Notes under the pieces: model-generated
Told to the model about the DNA's origin: nothing
The model's input: the letters and a program-made list of their open reading frames with translations, nothing else
Database searches by the model: none
DNA from: Pedobacter psychrophilus
Lineage (GTDB): Bacteria > Bacteroidota > Bacteroidia > Sphingobacteriales > Sphingobacteriaceae
Assembly: GCF_001652725.1 (NCBI RefSeq)
Contig: NZ_LWHJ01000022.1
Span: forward strand, 620,001 to 684,000
Length of the DNA stretch: 64,000 nt
Reading direction: 5' to 3'
Program-made: the position numbers and the translations under genes
In this document: piece after piece, positions 1 to 6,892 of the stretch
Layout of the letters: each line of letters begins with the position of its first letter
How positions within the stretch are numbered: position 1 is the stretch's first letter

Positions 1-225
1 GCTAATACCATGCGTTCTGGAAATTACATTTCAGACCATGATCAAAAAATATCTCAAAAATTAGGTTATGTAATGTGTGGTGGCGATTTATCTGCTCCAA
101 CTTTGGTAACCGAACAATATTTATTGGATTTAGAAAGAGAGGCTTTTTTGAGTTTGTGTGGTGAGAAGAAGACGTTAGAGAGAATTCAGAGCATCATTAC
201 TAAAGGGAAACCGTTGCGTAATTAG
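1..225 (+). CDS. 3-hydroxyacyl-CoA dehydrogenase, C-terminal end (partial)
   Basis: Reading frame open at the left edge, so only the last 74 codons are present; the frame starts at base 1. The residues (ISDHDQKISQKLGYVMCGGD, then an acidic helix ending in KGKPLRN) resemble the C-terminus of Bacteroidota enoyl-CoA hydratase/3-hydroxyacyl-CoA dehydrogenase proteins, which carry out the second and third steps of fatty-acid beta-oxidation in the cytoplasm. The thiolase and acyl-CoA dehydrogenase that follow on the same strand strongly support this. The NAD-binding and hydratase domains lie outside the window, so one- or two-domain architecture cannot be told. A heptad array begins on the base right after the stop codon. 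Confidence 0.75.
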   Translation, partial: ANTMRSGNYISDHDQKISQKLGYVMCGGDLSAPTLVTEQYLLDLEREAFLSLCGEKKTLERIQSIITKGKPLRN

Positions 226-253
226 TATTGCGATATGAGTATTGGGTATTGAG
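226..253 (+). repeat. Period-7 boundary array L0 (TATTGAG type)
   Basis: Four contiguous heptamers start on the first base after the preceding stop: TATTGCG, ATATGAG, TATTGGG, TATTGAG. The same four-unit pattern recurs at 651-678 and, imperfectly, at 2036-2056 and (minus strand) at 48054-48081. Confidence 0.85.
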
Positions 254-288
254 AGCTTTTCAAACTTGATAAAAACAAGAATAAAAAT

Positions 289-642
289 ATGCATAACGTC
301 AAAGAACTAAAAATTTGGAATAAAGCAATGGATTTAGCAGTTCAAGTTTATCAACTATCTTCAAAATTTCCACCAGATGAAAGGTTTAACTTAATTTCTC
401 AGGTAAGAAGATGTGCTGTTTCTATTCCTTCTAATATTTCAGAAGGAGCAGGGAGAAATACAAAAGGAGAATTTAAACAATTCCTTGGAATAGCCAATGG
501 TTCATCTTATGAATTGCAAACTCAAATTATTATTGCAAATAAATTAAATTTTATTGATGAGAAATCTACAAATGAGATTTTAGAGGTCATCGATGAAATT
601 CAAAAAATGAATTATAAACTTCAATTATCATTAAGTAAATAA
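289..642 (+). CDS. Four helix bundle protein (S23 / 23S rRNA intervening-sequence protein family)
   Basis: 117 aa, normal length for the TIGR02436/S23 family. The order is typical: N-terminal VKELKIWNKAMDLAVQVY, central YQLSSKFPPDERFNLISQVRR, then AVSIPSNISEGAGR, a SYELQTQ segment and a C-terminal helix, giving four amphipathic helices. Family members are found in 23S rRNA intervening sequences and singly in Bacteroidota genomes; Avd of diversity-generating retroelements shares the fold. Its biochemical function is unknown. Here it sits between two beta-oxidation genes with no reverse transcriptase or template repeat in view. Matching heptad arrays flank it on both sides (226-253 and 651-678), which suggests insertion into a pre-existing repeat. 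No signal peptide or membrane segment. Confidence 0.9.
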   Translation: MHNVKELKIWNKAMDLAVQVYQLSSKFPPDERFNLISQVRRCAVSIPSNISEGAGRNTKGEFKQFLGIANGSSYELQTQIIIANKLNFIDEKSTNEILEVIDEIQKMNYKLQLSLSK

Positions 643-650
643 ATTGATAG

Positions 651-678
651 TATTTAGATGTGAGTATTGCGTATTGAG
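651..678 (+). repeat. Period-7 boundary array L1 (TATTGAG type)
   Basis: Heptamers TATTTAG, ATGTGAG, TATTGCG, TATTGAG, aligning unit for unit with the array at 226-253. It starts 8 nt after the stop of the S23 gene, so S23 is bracketed by direct copies of the same 28-nt pattern. Confidence 0.85.
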
Positions 679-722
679 AACTTATAAAACGTTTGAAAAT
701 AATTTCAAATGCAATAAATCAT

Positions 723-784
723 CTCATTACTCAATACGCCCTACTCAATACTAAAATAAAACCCTACTCAATACTAAAATAAAA
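723..784 (+). repeat. Period-7 boundary array R1 (CTCAATA type) with a 23-bp tandem duplication
   Basis: Heptamers CTCATTA, CTCAATA, CGCCCTA, CTCAATA, the inverted form of the L arrays, followed by A-rich sequence. A 23-bp unit starting CCCTACTCAATACTAA is present twice head to tail (739-761 and 762-784) without mismatch, showing local duplication. Confidence 0.8.
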
Positions 785-809
785 TTAAATAAGGACGTAA
801 GCAAGTCAT

Positions 810-844
810 CTCAATACTCAATACGCCCTACTCAATACTAATAA
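810..844 (+). repeat. Period-7 boundary array R1b abutting the fadA start
   Basis: Five heptamers, CTCAATA, CTCAATA, CGCCCTA, CTCAATA, CTAATAA, end 4 nt before the fadA ATG (849). The array matches the one before fadE (2106-2140) in unit order and phase. It therefore forms the translation initiation region of fadA, and no Shine-Dalgarno-like purine tract intervenes. Confidence 0.85.
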
Positions 845-848
845 GAAT

Positions 849-2024
849 ATGGAAGCATACATCATAGCAGGATACAGAACAGCAGTTGGAAAAGCTCCAC
901 GCGGAGTATTTCGTTTTACCAGAGCAGATGATTTGGCTGCAGAAGTAATTCGTGAATTGGTTGCGTCAGTTCCAAATTTGGATAAAGAGCAAATAGACGA
1001 TGTGATTGTCGGAAACGCTACACCAGAAGCGGAACAAGGTTTAAACATTGCCCGAATGGTTTCTTTAATGGGATTGGATACTGATAAAGTCCCAGGTGTT
1101 ACGGTAAATCGTTATTGTGCTTCAGGATTAGAAACCATCGCTACAGCAGTAGCAAAAATCAAAGCCGGTATGGCAGATTGCATTATTGCCGGTGGGGTAG
1201 AAGTAATGAGCGGAATGCCTTTTGGAGGATGGAAAATTGTTCCCAACCCAGAGGTGGCGATTAAAAATCCAGATTGGTATTGGGGCATGGGTTTAACTGC
1301 CGAAGCTGTTTCAAAAGAATATAATGTTAATCGAGAGGATCAAGATGAGTTTGCATTAAAATCTCATAAAAAAGCGATTGAAGCCATTAAAAATGGTCAT
1401 CTAAAAGATGGTGTTTTACCAATCACCGTTAAGGAAAATTACCTTGACGAGAACATGAAAAAGAAAACTCGCGAATATGTAGTTGATACAGATGAAGGTC
1501 CTAGAGCAGATACTTCAATATCGGCATTAGCCAAATTAAAACCTGTGTTTGCTGCTGACGGCTCTGTTACGGCAGGAAATTCTTCTCAAACATCAGACGG
1601 TGCAGCATTCGTTTTAGTAGTTTCAGAAAAAATGCTGAAGCAATTAAATGTGGAGCCAATTGCAAGATTAGTAAGCTATTCAGTTGCTGGCGTTCCACCA
1701 AGAATTATGGGAATTGGTCCAATCGAAGCAATTCCAAAAGCTTTAAAACAAGCCGATTTGAAATTGGAACAAATCGATTTGATTGAGCTAAATGAAGCTT
1801 TTGCATCACAATCTTTAGCAGTGATCAGAAAATTAGGTCTAGATACCGATAAAGTGAATGTAAACGGAGGTGCAATTGCACTTGGACATCCATTGGGTTG
1901 TACAGGAGCAAAACTTTCTGTTCAAATATTCAATGAATTAAAACGAAGAGATAAAAAATATGGCATGGTAACCATGTGCGTAGGCAGCGGACAAGGTGCA
2001 GCTGGGATTTTTGAAATGTTATAA
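849..2024 (+). CDS. fadA: Acetyl-CoA C-acyltransferase (3-ketoacyl-CoA thiolase)
   Basis: 391 aa, standard thiolase length. It releases acetyl-CoA from 3-ketoacyl-CoA in the last step of beta-oxidation, in the cytoplasm. Visible residues: acylated nucleophile Cys90 in NRYCASGL, the GGVEVMSGMPFGG loop, LIELNEAFAS, catalytic His347 in GGAIALGHPLG and proton-shuttling Cys377 in MCVGSGQGAAG. All three catalytic residues are intact. It lies between the hydroxyacyl-CoA dehydrogenase end and an acyl-CoA dehydrogenase, consistent with a fad operon interrupted by the S23 gene. The start is the ATG right after a heptad array; the N-terminus MEAYIIAGYRTAVGK matches the family. Confidence 0.95.
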   Translation: MEAYIIAGYRTAVGKAPRGVFRFTRADDLAAEVIRELVASVPNLDKEQIDDVIVGNATPEAEQGLNIARMVSLMGLDTDKVPGVTVNRYCASGLETIATAVAKIKAGMADCIIAGGVEVMSGMPFGGWKIVPNPEVAIKNPDWYWGMGLTAEAVSKEYNVNREDQDEFALKSHKKAIEAIKNGHLKDGVLPITVKENYLDENMKKKTREYVVDTDEGPRADTSISALAKLKPVFAADGSVTAGNSSQTSDGAAFVLVVSEKMLKQLNVEPIARLVSYSVAGVPPRIMGIGPIEAIPKALKQADLKLEQIDLIELNEAFASQSLAVIRKLGLDTDKVNVNGGAIALGHPLGCTGAKLSVQIFNELKRRDKKYGMVTMCVGSGQGAAGIFEML

Positions 2025-2025
2025 G

Positions 2026-2056
2026 TATTAATGAGTATTGCGATTTGAGTATTGCG
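2026..2056 (+). repeat. Period-7 boundary array L2 (TATTGCG type)
   Basis: Begins within 2 nt of the fadA stop. In-phase heptamers TATTGCG, ATTTGAG, TATTGCG occupy 2036-2056, preceded by a shifted TATTAATGAG. Confidence 0.8.
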
Positions 2057-2105
2057 ATACCTAACCAATTGATATATAGAGAAATGATAATAACTAGAGC
2101 AAGGT

Positions 2106-2140
2106 CTCAATACCCAATACGCTCTACTCAATACTGATAA
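2106..2140 (+). repeat. Period-7 boundary array R2 abutting the fadE start
   Basis: Heptamers CTCAATA, CCCAATA, CGCTCTA, CTCAATA, CTGATAA, ending 3 nt before the fadE ATG at 2144. Unit order is the same as at 810-844, with point differences only, so the two leaders are diverged copies. With the array at 2026-2056 it forms imperfect inverted arms around a loop of about 50 nt. Confidence 0.85.
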
Positions 2141-2143
2141 AAA

Positions 2144-3934
2144 ATGGAAACAACAGAGAAAACAACAACAAAAGGTGGAGAATTTATCATCTCCGACACG
2201 GATTTTAATGATGTATTTATCCCAGAAGAATTTGATGAAGAACAGTTAATGATTCAAAAAACATGTGAGGATTTCTTAACTGCTGAAGTTTTTCCAAATC
2301 TAGACAGAATAGATAAACAAGAAGAAGGTTTGATGGAATCCTTAATGGATAAAGCCGGAGAACTGGGTTTATTAGCTGTTTCTATTCCAGAAGAATATGG
2401 AGGTTTTGGTAAAAACTTTAACACTTCCATGTTAGTTACTGATGCCATTGGTGCCGGGCATTCATTTGCGGTGGCACTTTCTGCACATACAGGGATTGGT
2501 ACTTTGCCGATTCTATATTATGGTACTAAAGAACAAAAGGATAAATATATTCCAAAACTGGCTTCAGGTGAATGGAAAGCTTCCTATTGTTTAACTGAAC
2601 CAAATTCTGGCTCTGATGCAAATTCTGGAAAAACTAAAGCAATTTTAAATCCTGAGGGAACACATTATATCATTACTGGACAAAAAATGTGGATCACCAA
2701 TGGTGGTTTTGCCGATATTTTCATCGTGTTCGCAAAGATTGATGATGATAAAAACCTCTCTGCATTTATAGTAGAGAAAGATTTTGGAGGCATCACCATG
2801 AATCCCGAAGAGCATAAAATGGGAATTAAAGGCTCATCAACACGTCAGGTTTTCTTTAACGATTGCCCGGTTCCTAAGGAAAATTTGTTGTCAGAAAGAG
2901 AAAATGGATTTAAAATCGCAGTAAATATTTTAAATATTGGTCGTATTAAATTGGGTGCTGCTGCAATTGGTTCATCACGTAAAGTACTAGACCAAGCGAT
3001 TAATTATTCTAATGAAAGGGTTCAGTTTGGATTGAACATCTCAAAATTTGGAGCAATAAGATATAAACTTGCCGAAATGGCAACCCGTAATTTCGCTGTT
3101 GAAAGTGCAGCTTACAGGGCTGGTCAAAATATTGATGATGCTTACGATGCTTTGATAGAAGGTGGAATGGATAGCGGAAAAGCAAAGCTCAAATCGACAG
3201 AACAATTTGCTGTAGAATGCGCAATTATTAAGGTTTGGGGTTCTGAGGTTTTAGATTATATCGTTGATGAAGGCGTTCAGGTTTATGGCGGAATGGGTTA
3301 CAGTGCCGATGCGCCAATGGACAGAGCTTATCGCGATAGCCGTATCAACCGTATTTTTGAAGGAACAAATGAGATAAATCGTTTATTGATTGTTGATATG
3401 CTTTTGAAAAGAGCATTAAAAGGCGAGTTAGATTTAATGACTCCAGCCACTGCTGTTGCTGGTGAGTTAATGTCGATTCCTGAATTTGGCGACGAAGATG
3501 ATTCTTTATTTGCAGCAGAATTGAAAACCCTAAAGAACTTGAAGAAAGCAGGTTTAATGATTGCCGGAGCAACTGTTCAAAAACTGATGATGACGCTTTC
3601 TAAAGAGCAGGAAATTCTGATGAACATTGCTGATATTATAGGTTATGCTTATGTTGCAGAATCCACAATTTTAAGAGTGCAGAAATTGGTTTCGATGCGT
3701 GGCGAAGAAGCTTGTGCCGGTCAGTTGGATATGATGCGCATTTACTTACAAAAAGCAGTTGACCAAACAGCCTTGGCCGGTAAAGAAGCTTTAAACTCTT
3801 TCGCCGAAGGCGATGAATTAAATATGATGTTGATGGGCTTACGCCGATTTACAAAGGCGAAACCTTTTAATATTAAAGATGCTCGTCAGCGTGTTGCAAA
3901 GCAATTGATTGAAGCGAATAAATATTGTTATTAA
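2144..3934 (+). CDS. fadE: Acyl-CoA dehydrogenase, long form
   Basis: 596 aa flavoprotein that oxidises acyl-CoA to trans-2-enoyl-CoA, the first beta-oxidation step. Residues about 20-430 are the FAD-dependent core: YCLTEPNSGSDA and MWITNGGFADIF (substrate and FAD binding), GVQVYGGMGYSADAPMDR, and the catalytic base Glu406 in RIFEGTNEINR. About 170 extra C-terminal residues form the helical extension seen in VLCAD-like and Bacteroidota acyl-CoA dehydrogenases. The gene follows fadA by 119 nt of heptad-repeat spacer and ends at a pair of terminators. No signal peptide. The electron acceptor, presumably ETF, is not in the window. Confidence 0.93.
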   Translation: METTEKTTTKGGEFIISDTDFNDVFIPEEFDEEQLMIQKTCEDFLTAEVFPNLDRIDKQEEGLMESLMDKAGELGLLAVSIPEEYGGFGKNFNTSMLVTDAIGAGHSFAVALSAHTGIGTLPILYYGTKEQKDKYIPKLASGEWKASYCLTEPNSGSDANSGKTKAILNPEGTHYIITGQKMWITNGGFADIFIVFAKIDDDKNLSAFIVEKDFGGITMNPEEHKMGIKGSSTRQVFFNDCPVPKENLLSERENGFKIAVNILNIGRIKLGAAAIGSSRKVLDQAINYSNERVQFGLNISKFGAIRYKLAEMATRNFAVESAAYRAGQNIDDAYDALIEGGMDSGKAKLKSTEQFAVECAIIKVWGSEVLDYIVDEGVQVYGGMGYSADAPMDRAYRDSRINRIFEGTNEINRLLIVDMLLKRALKGELDLMTPATAVAGELMSIPEFGDEDDSLFAAELKTLKNLKKAGLMIAGATVQKLMMTLSKEQEILMNIADIIGYAYVAESTILRVQKLVSMRGEEACAGQLDMMRIYLQKAVDQTALAGKEALNSFAEGDELNMMLMGLRRFTKAKPFNIKDARQRVAKQLIEANKYCY

Positions 3935-3942
3935 TTTTAATC

Positions 3943-3975
3943 AGACTTACGAAGGTTCAAAAACTTCATAAGTCT
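3943..3975. repeat. 33-bp interspersed inverted repeat, copy 1
   Basis: Starts AGACTTACGAAGG and ends CTTCATAAGTCT, giving an imperfect hairpin just after fadE. A second copy of the same element, nearly identical, lies at 24401-24433. Confidence 0.8.
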
Positions 3976-3988
3976 TAAAAAAGTGAAA

Positions 3989-4019
3989 GCCATTCAAAGT
4001 TATTTTGAACGGCTTTTTT
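3989..4019 (+). terminator. Rho-independent terminator of the fad operon
   Basis: Stem GCCATTCAAA with TTTGAACGGC (one A-C mismatch) followed by a run of T. The hairpin is almost the same sequence as the terminator at 6786-6817 after the sulfatase gene, where the stem is perfect. Confidence 0.85.
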
Positions 4020-4028
4020 GTGTTTAAC

Positions 4029-4048
4029 GAGTTTGATAACTCTTTTTT
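4029..4048 (+). terminator. Second, short terminator in tandem
   Basis: GAGTT, loop TGAT, AACTC, then six T, 10 nt downstream of the first terminator. Confidence 0.5.
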
Positions 4049-4291
4049 ATCTTGTTAATCCGTAATCACGCTACGTTTAATGATACGAAACAGTTGGGGC
4101 TGTTGGATTCTTAGTCATGCAGCATATGACTGTATGTTTTTAGCGAAATTGAAAACTATTATTTATTAATCTCTAGTTAAACCTCGTTTAAAGTTCGTGA
4201 ATTGTTTAGTTTAAATTATTTGAAAAAATATTATTCTTAATAAATATATTTTCAGTTATTTTTATCTTTAAGAAAATTAATTTCAAATAGT

Positions 4292-4756
4292 ATGAAAAAG
4301 TCGATTTTAGCAATTGCCATTGCTATGGCTTTAAATGTAGTTACATTGGCCCAAACCGCTCCTGAAAAGGTTTCGGAGTGGAAGATTGTAACCGTTGTAG
4401 AATCCATAGTTCCTATGGGTGTAGGTAGATCTAGAATGATTGAAAACACCACAGAGGTTAACACCGATCAATTTCGTACTAACCGCACAGATGGTAAAAA
4501 ATCTGACCAAAGAAGTGTAAGTAGAAGCGAATTAAAAATAGAGAAATTTGATGAAGCTAAATTATTAAACTTTTTTAGTGCTGTAGGTATTAATTTTCAA
4601 AACATAGCATCTAATGATGCTATGATTGGTGCAAGAATTATGGAATTAGAAGGGCTTGGATATAAGTTAATTTATGTTACCAGTGGAGTAGAAAGTCATG
4701 CGGGAGGAGACGATCCAGGAGGTATTTTTATTACCAGAATGTTTTTTAAGAAATAA
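4292..4756 (+). CDS. Secreted protein of unknown function
   Basis: 154 aa. An N-terminal signal peptide (MKKSILAIAIAMALNVVTLA, cleavage probably after LAQ) sends it to the periplasm or beyond. The mature part begins with KVSEWKIVTVVESIVPMGVGRSRM and ends with GLGYKLIYVTSGVES followed by GGIFITRMFFKK, suggesting a small mixed alpha/beta fold. I do not recognise a family. It stands alone, with terminators upstream and a 581-nt spacer downstream. The initiating ATG is the first codon of a classical signal peptide, so the start is well supported. Confidence 0.75.
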   Translation: MKKSILAIAIAMALNVVTLAQTAPEKVSEWKIVTVVESIVPMGVGRSRMIENTTEVNTDQFRTNRTDGKKSDQRSVSRSELKIEKFDEAKLLNFFSAVGINFQNIASNDAMIGARIMELEGLGYKLIYVTSGVESHAGGDDPGGIFITRMFFKK

Positions 4757-4855
4757 GTTTCAAGTCCGACTTGGGCGTATTTTTAAAGGCGTGATGATTA
4801 CTGATTAACTGAAAGTTAGATTTTATGTGATTAATAGCTTGCAAGTGGTTTTTCC

Positions 4856-4879
4856 TCGGTCTGTGTCCTCACAGACCGA
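4856..4879. repeat. Perfect hairpin, 10-bp stem, 4-nt loop
   Basis: Arms TCGGTCTGTG and CACAGACCGA with loop TCCT. It is GC-rich for this genome and not followed by a T run on the plus strand, so it looks like an interspersed palindrome rather than a terminator. Confidence 0.75.
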
Positions 4880-5025
4880 AAACCTTACTATCCGTAGTCT
4901 TTAGCTTAGCATAAAATGTTTTTAATGATAAAAAAGAGTTTTTAAACTCACTAATAAAACTTAACCCAAAAACACCTCAGCCAGAATCCCAAGTTTTTGA
5001 TGCAAATTTTAGTAATTTTTAGTGT
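4880..5025. repeat. Diverged intergenic repeat, copy 1 (upstream of the sulfatase)
   Basis: Shares the core AAAAACACCTCA, then AATCCC, then GCAAATTTTAGTAAT, and looser flanking matches (CTTA-TATCCG, AACTTAA) with 8190-8345. Read on the minus strand it contains the fragments FASK and LGILAEVFLG-stop in two frames, which line up with an intact reading in the other copy. Confidence 0.65.
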
Positions 5026-5240
5026 AAAGGGCTTTTACCATTAACAGAGTATAAACATAGCTTTTACTACCAATCCATTTTATTAAATCTTTGTTTTTTA
5101 GACCCCCATATTCCATCATTTATTATACAGCTAAAGGGTTGGGTTTTAACCAACATTTCAAATTCCTTATAAACATTTCATATAATACAATTATTATAGT
5201 TTGTTAAACAAAAGTTTTAGCCAGTATAAGTTTGATAATT

Positions 5241-5248
5241 TATTTTTG
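5241..5248 (+). promoter_or_regulatory. Candidate -7 box for the sulfatase gene
   Basis: TATTTTTG fits the Bacteroidota TAnnTTTG -7 consensus. The upstream match to TTTG is weak (TTTA at 5216-5219). It would give a leader of about 80 nt. Confidence 0.35.
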
Positions 5249-5337
5249 TGAGATAAGAAATTAGTCAATAATTATCTTCAATAGATAAAATTAAACCATT
5301 ATAAACAAACACCGTCCTAGTAATAAAACCAATTTAA

Positions 5338-6765
5338 ATGAAAAAAATACTTTATATTTTATTATTACTGCCATTTTTAAGTTTCGCACAAACCAAGAAA
5401 CCCAACATCATCATCATACTAGCTGATGATCTTGGCTGGGGAGATGTTGGTTACCACGGTAGTACAATCAAGACTCCAAATATTGATAAACTTTCTAAAG
5501 ATGGAGTTATTCTTAACCGTTTTTATGCAGCGCCAATTTGCTCACCAACTCGGGCGGGACTTTTAATAGGCAGGTATCCAAATAGAGTAGGAATTCGTGA
5601 AACTACAATACCACCATGGAGTGATTTTGGTTTGGATACCGAAGAAGTGACCTTGCCAGACGTTTTAACTCAAGCGGGTTATACAAATAGAGCTATAATT
5701 GGTAAATGGCATTTAGGTCATAATACGCTTCAATATCATCCGATGAGGAGAGGTTTTACACACTTTTATGGACATTTAAATGGTGCAATTGATTATTTCA
5801 CACATAAACGTGAAGGAGAAGTTGATTGGCATAATGATTACGAACCATCAAAAGACAAGGGATATTCTACAAATTTATTGTCAGATGAAGCTGTGAAATG
5901 TATTAAACAATATTCTAAAGAATCTGCACCTTTCTTTATGTATTTAGCTTATAATGCACCTCATGGTCCGCTTCAAGCACCAGATGAGGATTTAATTCAG
6001 AATGGGTTTGATCCTGCTAAAGGGAGATTTTCTGGAACTGAAGGTGGTGATGAAAGCGCAGAGAGTGGAAATTTAGGTCATGGAAATACGCCAAAGCAAA
6101 CCTATGCTGCCATGGTTACAAACCTAGATAAAGGAATTGGAAGAGTATTAAAAACTTTAAAAGATCAAAAAATTGATGATAATACTTTAATTCTTTTTAT
6201 GAGTGATAACGGTGCTGCGGGTAATGGTGCTGTTAATTCTCACGGGGAGTTGCGTGGTTATAAATTTGAAGAGTGGGAGGGTGGAGTTCGTGTTCCTGCA
6301 ATCGTGAAATGGCCATCTGCTGGTTTAGTTGGGGGAAAACAAATAGAACAGGTAATGGGATATATAGATGTGTTACCAACATTTAAAGCAATCGCTGGTG
6401 TTACGGCTCCATCAAAATTACCACTTGATGGTATAAATATGTGGCCTGTATTAAGTGGAAAGACTAGTCATATTGATAGACAGTTTTATCTTGGACATGG
6501 AGCCATTATAGATGGAGATTGGAAGCTGATTAAAGATTTGGGAATTAAAAAGATGCGCATGACTGATGGTGATGTATTAAGTCATATACCTCCAGATTAT
6601 TCAGAAAAAGAAAATCTTCGAACTAGCAATCCCGAGATGTATAAAAAGCTTTTGAAAGAGGTTGCTCCGTATGAGGCAATAGAAGCAAAAGAAGAAATTC
6701 TTTCTAAAGGTCCTAAAAAAGGATTTAAAGCTCCTAAAGATTGGAAGATTACAAAAGAGAAATAA
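5338..6765 (+). CDS. Secreted sulfatase (arylsulfatase family S1)
   Basis: 475 aa with signal peptide MKKILYILLLLPFLSFAQ. The sulfatase core starts with PNIIIILADDLGWGDVGYHG (Asp pair for the Ca site). The maturation signature is Cys68 in CSPTRAG with Arg72, so Cys68 should become formylglycine, the nucleophile for sulfate-ester hydrolysis. GKWHLGH, APHGP and MSDNGAAGNG supply further active-site residues. Full length for the family. The substrate cannot be told; a role in removing sulfate from glycans is inferred from the secreted esterase gene 1.7 kb downstream. No formylglycine-generating enzyme or sulfatase maturase gene is in the window. A strong terminator follows. Confidence 0.92.
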   Translation: MKKILYILLLLPFLSFAQTKKPNIIIILADDLGWGDVGYHGSTIKTPNIDKLSKDGVILNRFYAAPICSPTRAGLLIGRYPNRVGIRETTIPPWSDFGLDTEEVTLPDVLTQAGYTNRAIIGKWHLGHNTLQYHPMRRGFTHFYGHLNGAIDYFTHKREGEVDWHNDYEPSKDKGYSTNLLSDEAVKCIKQYSKESAPFFMYLAYNAPHGPLQAPDEDLIQNGFDPAKGRFSGTEGGDESAESGNLGHGNTPKQTYAAMVTNLDKGIGRVLKTLKDQKIDDNTLILFMSDNGAAGNGAVNSHGELRGYKFEEWEGGVRVPAIVKWPSAGLVGGKQIEQVMGYIDVLPTFKAIAGVTAPSKLPLDGINMWPVLSGKTSHIDRQFYLGHGAIIDGDWKLIKDLGIKKMRMTDGDVLSHIPPDYSEKENLRTSNPEMYKKLLKEVAPYEAIEAKEEILSKGPKKGFKAPKDWKITKEK

Positions 6766-6785
6766 TAATCTATTAAAAATTGAAA

Positions 6786-6817
6786 GCCGTTCAAAGTTAT
6801 TTTGAACGGCTTTTTTG
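6786..6817 (+). terminator. Rho-independent terminator of the sulfatase gene
   Basis: Stem GCCGTTCAAA/TTTGAACGGC with a short loop, then TTTTTTG. It is the perfect-stem version of the terminator at 3989-4019, sharing loop and flanks, so the hairpin has been duplicated or conserved as a mobile terminator-like repeat. Confidence 0.9.
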
Positions 6818-6892
6818 TTAATTAGTGTTAAAAACATTCTCAAAATTCTTCTTAAGGTTCTTTTGCCTCTATATTTAATAAAATACATTACT

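Larger units (their letters stand above)
3935..4291. other. Gene-free spacer after fadE
   Basis: Holds the inverted repeat at 3943-3975, two successive terminators (3989-4019, 4029-4048) and a short hairpin with AGTCAT/ATGACT arms at 4113-4131. The rest is AT-rich with no reading frame I can support. Confidence 0.7.
4757..5337. other. Repeat-bearing 581-nt spacer before the sulfatase
   Basis: No gene found. It contains a small palindrome (CAAGTC/GACTTG, 4762-4774), a perfect 10-bp hairpin (4856-4879), a diverged repeat shared with the spacer before the esterase gene (about 4880-5025) and a candidate promoter (5241-5248). Confidence 0.7.

Noticed and set aside
289-642. Diversity-generating retroelement (S23/Avd-like protein present)
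   Set aside because: No reverse transcriptase, template/variable repeats or target gene are visible nearby; the protein alone is not sufficient.
723-844. CRISPR-like direct repeats
   Set aside because: Units are 7 nt and degenerate, with no constant repeat-spacer lengths and no cas genes; they are better described as period-7 arrays.
4856-4879. Terminator
   Set aside because: Strong hairpin but no T run on the plus strand and about 100 nt after the nearest stop, so it is listed as a palindromic repeat.
6815-6892. In-frame upstream extension of the erythromycin-esterase-like gene
   Set aside because: It begins on the sulfatase terminator hairpin, and the ATG at 6893 starts a clean signal peptide.
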